DNA from: Scortum barcoo | Taxonomy: Eukaryota > Chordata > Actinopteri > Centrarchiformes > Terapontidae | NCBI GenBank assembly: GCA_023238725.1 | Contig: CM041533.1 | Coordinates: forward strand, 27,679,068-27,743,067 | Direction: 5' to 3' | DNA length: 64,000 nt | Shown: in pieces, positions 61,701 to 64,000 of the stretch | Numbering within the stretch: the first letter of the stretch is position 1 | How the letters are laid out: the number at the start of each line of letters is the position of its first letter | Notes under the pieces: generated by a model | What the model saw: only the letters and a program-made list of their open reading frames with translations | What the model was told of the DNA's origin: nothing | Databases searched by the model: none | Made by a program: the position numbers and the translations under genes

Positions 61701-62849
61701 CTTTATAGAAGAGTGGAAAGAGGAAAGCTGTTGCTGAAAGAAAGTGAGAAAAAAACCAGTATGACAAGCAGCAAACATCTGGAGCAAGGTTCTCCAGGTG
61801 AGACCAAAATTGAGCTTTGTGGCCCTGGTGCTGTGTGTGGCAGAAACTGAACTGTGAAGATAGGGACATGATGGATGGAACTAAATACAGGGCAATTCTT
61901 AAAGCTTTAAATTGATGCTTTAAACTGCAACAGACCTGAGACTGGGGTGGAGGTTTGAGTAGGACAATGACCCAAGAAGCAAATAGCCAGAGTTACGCTG
62001 GAATTGTTTAAGGCAAAGAATTTTGATGTCTTGGTATGGCCCAGTCAAAGCCCACATCTCAGTCCAGTTGAGAATGTGTGAGACTCTCCATCCAATATGA
62101 CTGAGCTTAAGATATTTTGCACAGAACAATGAACAAAAATTGCAATCTCTAAATGTGCAAAGCTGGTAGAGTCATATCCAAGGGGATGTACTACTGCAAC
62201 TGCAGTAAAAGGTAGCTCTACCAAATTCAAATCACTATGCATCTATAGAGAGACCTCATGGAGGTAATGCCGACAGGACATTACTATCATGTGTATTTCT
62301 TTAATGTGCTCGCATAATTGCAGTTGAAATCAAAATAACTTGGATAACTATTGGGACTTTTAAGTGTGTTAAAACCCTCAATCATGTCTAATCTTTAATG
62401 TTATTCCTTCATTTATTTGATAATATCTAATAAGATTAATAATAAAATGGCACCCAAAAACAAATAATTTTAAAATTAACTGGTGTGGACTAGACAGTTT
62501 TCCCAAGTGGCCAATGGCATGAAAAGATCCAGATTGAACATCCTTTCCTACCTTTTAGTGCCCTACCTGTGCTGCTCTGGATGGTCCTTACAGTGGTGGC
62601 AGATGTGCGTGGTGGGGAAGATGGCAGCAGGAGCAAAGGTCTCCCTCCTTCTCCTTCCTCCTCCCCAGCACAGCCCTGGTCGATGGCCCTCACATAGCTG
62701 TGGCTTCGCATTCTGAAGCATCCTGGCATAGGCAGGGTGTCCATGGTGTCCATGCTGTCCATGGCAGCCTCCATGGCCTGGGACTGCATCTCACTGTAGA
62801 CCTGCTCACACACCTGCTCGATCTGCCCATTCACCTCTACCTCACTCAG
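29613..62849 (-). CDS. dlgap1: dlgap1 (SAPAP1/GKAP-like), 3' eleven coding exons
   Basis: Coding part in the window is complement(29613..29837, 33462..33614, 35839..35930, 36182..36314, 36962..37243, 38175..38220, 42016..42098, 42456..42614, 42768..42893, 44916..45040, 62567..62849): 1,707 nt in frame, 568 residues. DLGAP proteins are postsynaptic-density scaffolds linking PSD-95 guanylate-kinase domains to SHANK PDZ domains. Visible parts in window residue numbering are MRSHSYVRAI (about 55), KKTPPPVPPR (about 103), LC8-type motifs SIGIQVDG, SVGVQVEED and TAAVQADLD (229-277), the GH1 helical domain (about 369-490), a proline-rich PPPVPKKPP and the PDZ ligand QTRL. HGPASQ and the overall order match DLGAP1 best among four paralogues. 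Mammalian DLGAP1 is near 980 residues, so the N-terminal 40 percent, including guanylate-kinase-binding repeats, lies beyond 64,000. The a or b co-orthologue cannot be told. Confidence 0.9.
30745..30895. repeat. Teleost dispersed-repeat relic
   Basis: Fragments such as ccattcattttctaaaccca, ggtgagaggcagggtacag, acaaccattcaca and cacagggagaacac follow the order of a very common fish dispersed repeat, with internal deletions. Family not assigned. Confidence 0.5.
31806..31864. repeat. Interrupted (GA)n microsatellite
   Basis: GA-rich tract with several GC and GT interruptions. Confidence 0.85.
33462..33614 (-). CDS. dlgap1: dlgap1 exon, end of GH1 domain
   Basis: 51 codons, phase 0 at both ends. 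Encodes NPNAHPRPVSSDLAGFWDML and SIENISLKFDELHQLRANNW, the last helices of the GKAP-homology (GH1) bundle, ending DPPERK. Acceptor tactgtcatag, donor aag|gtacac. Every residue typical of the family here is present. Confidence 0.95.
33615..35838 (-). other. dlgap1 intron (2.2 kb) with LINE relic
   Basis: Beyond the LINE fragment listed separately, nothing is recognised. A 9-C run lies near 34350. Confidence 0.7.
34985..35520 (+). mobile_element. Decayed LINE reverse-transcriptase fragment
   Basis: Plus-strand reading shows YYVVKFVDDSAIIS, where FVDD corresponds to the reverse-transcriptase FADD active-site box, then pieces resembling the thumb and C-terminal part of L2/Rex1-type ORF2 in shifting frames with stops. 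Antisense to dlgap1. 5'-truncated and clearly inactive. Confidence 0.6.
35839..35930 (-). CDS. dlgap1: dlgap1 exon, GH1 domain middle
   Basis: 92 nt: two bases completing an Ile codon, then 30 codons, LGKMRSAVGSAQLLMSQKF to CEENL. Acceptor ctcacag, donor ctg|gtgagt. Joined with its neighbours it restores PEDILGKMRSAVG, as in DLGAP1. Confidence 0.93.
36182..36314 (-). CDS. dlgap1: dlgap1 exon, start of GH1 domain
   Basis: 44 codons plus one base. Encodes VVQRSVCHRDGRWFLKLLQA, then TDRMEGWCQQMELDQREND and LPED. Acceptor ttgaatggcag, donor gat a|gtatgt. Starts the conserved GH1 fold. Confidence 0.93.
36962..37243 (-). CDS. dlgap1: dlgap1 exon, linker before GH1
   Basis: 94 codons, phase 0 at both ends. 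Starts ADLDMPDLLDTPLDSPDTDI, then the conserved SRDAATSTVSIQGSGNHYHA and FDPSILPPPDPWIDSVTDDP. The 3' end is taken at GAG|gtattt, which leaves ten extra residues (VNFNSSTILE) compared with the DLGAP1 join ...DPLE-AVQRS. A weak alternative donor, GAT|gtcaac after ...DPLD, would remove them and keep frame. Acceptor attccatacag. Confidence 0.88.
38175..38220 (-). CDS. dlgap1: dlgap1 small exon (46 nt), third LC8-type motif
   Basis: One base completing a Gly codon plus 15 codons: YRRFQRSNSVTAAVQ. Acceptor cttgtgaccag, donor cag|gtaaga. Matches the FRRFTRSNSV region of DLGAP1. The motif core AVQ sits at the very end and is completed by ADLD from the next exon. Confidence 0.92.
38300..38345 (-). 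mobile_element. L2-like LINE 3' tail remnant
   Basis: On the minus strand gacaaataaatccttgaatc then ttgaatt: AATAAA followed by short tandem ttgaatc units, a fish L2-type end. In the same direction as dlgap1, unlike most copies in this gene. Confidence 0.45.
38400..39180 (+). mobile_element. Mosaic of dispersed-repeat sequence
   Basis: The text around 38430-38800 and 39010-39180 (for example gtaaccctgagagctctg, gtctattatgtctattatgt, ttgccttaggattgctgatt) reads like parts of a repeat often found in fish genomes, interrupted by CA repeats. Class not assigned; open frames of up to 156 codons here are not accepted as genes. Confidence 0.35.
39270..39610 (+). mobile_element. LINE reverse-transcriptase fragment, second type
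   Basis: Plus-strand pieces DDVALLAPSD and QHALGRFAAKCEI match the reverse-transcriptase block LLFADDVALLA...ALGRFAAECE of fish LINEs; a later piece reads YVPTLIYGQLSFG. Frames shift and stops intervene. A different family from the fragment at 34985, antisense to dlgap1. Confidence 0.65.
40531..40584. repeat. Compound (TC)n / (TA)n microsatellite
   Basis: About 15 TC units with one CA interruption, then about 10 TA units after a short linker. Confidence 0.9.
42016..42098 (-). CDS. dlgap1: dlgap1 exon (83 nt), LC8-type motif SVGVQVEED
   Basis: 27 codons plus two bases: VDGPEEVPDPEDPSKF, then TSVGVQVEEDRG. Acceptor tgtctcctgtag, donor gg|gtgaag. SVGVQVEED matches DLGAP1. The exon also supplies the VDG that completes the SIGIQ motif of the previous exon. 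Confidence 0.92.
42456..42614 (-). CDS. dlgap1: dlgap1 exon, HGPASQ to SIGIQ
   Basis: 53 codons, phase 0 at both ends: VHGPASQHVSNSTMTV ... ALRKGKCLSIGIQ. Acceptor cccatggag, donor cag|gtattt. HGPASQ and KCLSIGIQ are hallmarks that favour DLGAP1 over DLGAP2-4. The middle (about residues 12-40) is Ser/Thr/Pro-rich and divergent. Confidence 0.92.
42768..42893 (-). CDS. dlgap1: dlgap1 exon, SNSTESIDSMKALTAAIEAA
   Basis: 42 codons, phase 0 at both ends, from DAYMEEEGPRGD to EAANAQ. Acceptor ttaattag, donor cag|gttagt. Very strongly conserved in the SAPAP family. Confidence 0.95.
43330..43358 (+). mobile_element. L2-type LINE 3' tail remnant
   Basis: gacaaataaagattcttgat and then tcact: AATAAA followed by a gattctt-type terminal unit as in fish L2 LINE ends. 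Antisense to dlgap1; upstream extent unclear. Confidence 0.4.
43675..43714. repeat. (CA)n microsatellite
   Basis: About 19 uninterrupted CA units. Confidence 0.95.
44916..45040 (-). CDS. dlgap1: dlgap1 exon, KKTPPPVPPR proline-rich segment
   Basis: Two bases completing a Val codon plus 41 codons: SSCITTYKKTPPPVPPRTST, CSTASKPYISITAQSSTESA and a final Q. Acceptor ttctttgtag, donor cag|gtatta. PPPVPPR is an SH3-type proline motif conserved in DLGAP1. CSTAS is a small insert relative to the mammalian form as I recall it. Confidence 0.94.
45940..46170 (+). repeat. Teleost dispersed-repeat relic
   Basis: Order of phrases ctcaattggtcatggcagat, taagtttttccttgctgctt, gcttgctcatgatag, aactgttggatctttg and aatctagacctgc follows a very common fish dispersed repeat. 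Its usual ttgaatt-type tail is missing. Family not assigned. Confidence 0.5.
50585..51470 (+). mobile_element. 5'-truncated L2-clade LINE (ORF2 C-terminus and 3' end)
   Basis: Plus-strand frames give VEVVSSFRYLGVHISDDLTW, a frameshift near 50760, then SFYRCVVESVLSSCI, CSAAEKKALQRVVKAAQRTV, DIYTSRCRKERASCIMKDPT and LPSGRRLRSIKSRTTRLRNS, the standard C-terminal end of fish L2-type reverse-transcriptase proteins. It is followed by a 3' UTR and a tail with aataaacaatccttgaatc and a second ccttgaa. GC content is well above the flanks, suggesting a fairly recent copy. Antisense to dlgap1; inactive. Confidence 0.85.
52755..53020 (+). mobile_element. tRNA-derived SINE
   Basis: A degenerate tRNA-like head with a perfect RNA polymerase III B box ggttccagtcc (52796-52806), an A-box-like ttagcatagg, then a SINE body (agctggagaggtgccagttc, gaggtgcccttgagtaatg, ataggtcctgtttac) and a final aataaaaatgacaag. 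The order matches a known type of fish SINE; family name not assigned. No functional tRNA fold is expected. Confidence 0.65.
54251..55400 (+). mobile_element. Tc1/mariner transposon, 3'-truncated
   Basis: Starts with the terminal-repeat phrase acagtggtgtgaaaaagtat and ttgcccccttcctgatttct, typical of a widespread fish Tc1-like element, followed by about 380 bp of left end and then a transposase relic. No right terminal repeat is found: similarity stops just after the transposase LQQDNDP box near 55390. Antisense to dlgap1. Confidence 0.85.
54637..55392 (+). pseudogene. Tc1-like transposase pseudogene
   Basis: Begins MLRSKEIQDTNEKESN (frameshift inside), then SGKGYKAISKALGLQQTTVR, the paired-like helix-turn-helix, with several stops and frameshifts before KYGGGSGSVMVWGCFAASGP (the second DDE block) and RTWVLQQDNDP. 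The two later blocks lie in one open frame at 55217-55408. The catalytic C-terminal part after DNDP is missing, so it cannot encode active transposase. Confidence 0.8.
60690..61250 (+). mobile_element. LINE reverse-transcriptase N-terminal fragment (decayed)
   Basis: Plus-strand pieces PGPDIIPG, RADQLVDVLTDIFTAALS, CFKKTVIVPIPQKS, LNDYHPVA and LHTALSHLDQTN follow the order of fingers and palm blocks of fish L2-type LINE ORF2 (GPDGIPG...FTDIFN...CFKKTTIVPVPKK...LNDYRPVA). Several stops and shifts. The catalytic YxDD part is lost. Antisense to dlgap1. Confidence 0.75.
61620..62280 (+). mobile_element. Decayed Tc1-like transposon, second family
   Basis: Phrases such as caggacagccttagctgtgc, gagaccaaaattgagctttg, tggatggaactaaatacagg, gacctgagactggggtggag and ggcccagtcaaagcccacat follow the order of a common fish Tc1-like transposase gene. 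Protein pieces include WPSQSPHLSPVENVWD and CAKLVESYPRGCTTATAVKG, its C-terminal motifs. Large internal gaps and stops; no terminal repeats recognised. Distinct from the element at 54251. Confidence 0.75.
62567..62849 (-). CDS. dlgap1: dlgap1 exon, MPGCFRMRSHSYVRAI region
   Basis: 94 codons plus one base: LSEVEVNGQIEQVCEQVYSE, a Met/Asp-rich low-complexity stretch MDSMDTMDT, MPGCFRMRSHSYVRAIDQGC, an acidic insert and SPPRTSATTVRTIQSST. Acceptor cccctcctccag, donor g|gtaggg. The split Val codon joins QSSTV-SSCITTYKK, as in DLGAP1. This is the most 5' exon firmly seen; the MD repeat and acidic insert look lineage-specific. Confidence 0.93.
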
Positions 62850-64000
62850 CTGGAGGAGGGGAGGTCAGGACATCAGAGGAGGAGCAGGGACAAAAAGAAC
62901 AGGGGAGAGACAGAGGGAATAATGAAGGGGATGGAAATTCGGGCAAATTCTAGATTATGTCTATTATCATTCTAGATTTTTCAATTATTGATGGCTTGCT
63001 TGCTGGCAACTGCATGGTTCCTTGGTGGGACTTCTATCGGCAGTCACCACAGGAGGCAGAGCTTAATGCCAACACAGTAGGTGAGGCTTGCTGTTACAGG
63101 GAGCAGACCTGAGAGTTCCATTTGCTGTCCATATTTCATTGCGGTTCAGGTCAAGATTGATATTTGCAAGTCATCTCAGGAGATAAAAAACAACAATGTG
63201 AAAACCTGTTTTGAAATAAAAAAAAATAATAATAATAATAACATGCTTTATGTGTTCATAAGGAAGGAGAACTGTGGAAACTGAATACACCCCTAAATGT
63301 ATAATTGTAAATGTTTTGAGACGTAATTTTAAGCAGTAAAATGTAAAACTCTCTGTAATAGTCCTCTTGGCATGACAGAAAAAAAGATTCTACAACATCT
63401 TTTGACTATTGTATCAAATCTATTCTCTTTCAATTTCATGCAAGATACTTGCATTCTTGAAGTCTTGCTCTCTCTTTAACACATCCATTAACAACATGCC
63501 CACTGCAACATCCCATTATTCTTTTTATTTTTCAGTCACTGAGCTTAAGTTTCACATTGACTTACCTTGACTCCAACTGAAAACAAATAGTTACTGAATG
63601 GACCTCGGTTGCAAGACAAAAGCATACTGTGGCAAGTTGTTTAATGGGAGTTTCATGGTTAGATCCATGCAAAGGAGGACACTAAAACAGTTCATAGAAG
63701 CAATTCAGTAGGGTAATGGTAATTAGGGACAGGTTCAGGATGTGTATTAAAAGTGGAGGTAAAAGGTAAGGTAAGGGAGACAAATGAAGGCTTATGGGCA
63801 CAGCTTCATTTTGTGTGCTGTAACTGTGAAGAAAAGCTTTAACAGTAGCATGCCAGAAGGAAGTATAGAATAAAATTCATTAAAGGTGAAGTCTGGAGGA
63901 GCCATTCATCATTGCTGCAGTGGAGTTATGTAGTAAATTAACATTTCTCCAAGGTTACCAAAAAATGGTATAGTCACAAAGATTTCATTTCAAGAGCATT
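62850..64000 (-). other. dlgap1 upstream intron (partial)
   Basis: Continues past the window edge. Contains the candidate microexon (63566-63576) and a short (AAT)n tract (63226-63240). No other coding exon recognised. Confidence 0.6.
63566..63576 (-). CDS. Candidate 11-nt dlgap1 microexon
   Basis: On the minus strand a pyrimidine-rich acceptor (tatttgttttcag) is followed after 11 bases (ttggagtcaag) by a perfect donor gtaagt. Read as two bases plus GGA GTC AAG it ends in phase 0, matching the phase-0 start of the next exon (x-GVK-LSEVEV). It depends on an upstream exon that is outside the window, and could be chance. Confidence 0.3.

Larger units (their letters stand above)
45041..62566 (-). 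other. dlgap1 intron (17.5 kb), transposon-rich
   Basis: The largest intron in the window, between the KKTPPPVPPR exon and the MRSHSYVRAI exon. It contains at least six repeat relics listed separately (about 45940, 50585, 52755, 54251, 60690 and 61620). No additional DLGAP exon was seen; 46,200-50,500 and 55,450-60,500 hold only short frames without recognisable features. Confidence 0.75.

Overview
The window is nuclear DNA from a vertebrate, almost certainly a teleost fish. It is AT-rich, with long introns, dense microsatellites and decayed Tc1/mariner and LINE copies of kinds common in fish. Two protein-coding genes can be supported, both on the minus strand. Everything else is intergenic or intronic DNA with repeats and possible regulatory blocks. 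No prokaryotic features, CRISPR arrays, rRNA or intact tRNA genes were seen.

Left part (about 1-29,600). ptf1a is complete: two coding exons (13161-12543 and 12282-12080) encode 273 residues, with a TATA box about 115 bp before the ATG. It encodes the bHLH subunit of the PTF1 complex used in pancreas, cerebellum and retina development. Its flanks (about 2,000-11,100 downstream, 13,300-16,300 upstream) hold several high-complexity, repeat-free, relatively GC-rich stretches with clustered E-box and homeodomain-type motifs. They look like developmental regulatory DNA, but no alignment was possible. A 23-bp minisatellite sits just upstream of the promoter. The 13.3-29.6 kb interval has no supportable gene.

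Right part (29,613-64,000). This holds the 3' portion of a DLGAP/SAPAP gene, best matched to dlgap1. Eleven coding exons were placed with splice sites and consistent phases; they sum to 1,707 nt (568 residues plus stop). They cover the RSHSYVRAI region, three LC8-type Q motifs, the GH1 helical domain and the SHANK-binding C-terminus QTRL. The N-terminal part lies beyond 64,000. The largest intron here (45041-62566) holds LINE pieces, a tRNA-derived SINE and two Tc1 relics. Nearly all recognisable transposons in the gene run antisense to it.

The two genes act in different settings (a developmental transcription factor and a postsynaptic scaffold), and nothing suggests a joint pathway. No unprecedented system was found. 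The best leads are an insertion-like duplication with a 16-bp flanking repeat, a possible 11-nt dlgap1 microexon, the arrangement of LC8-motif exons, and a possible PTF1 site downstream of ptf1a.
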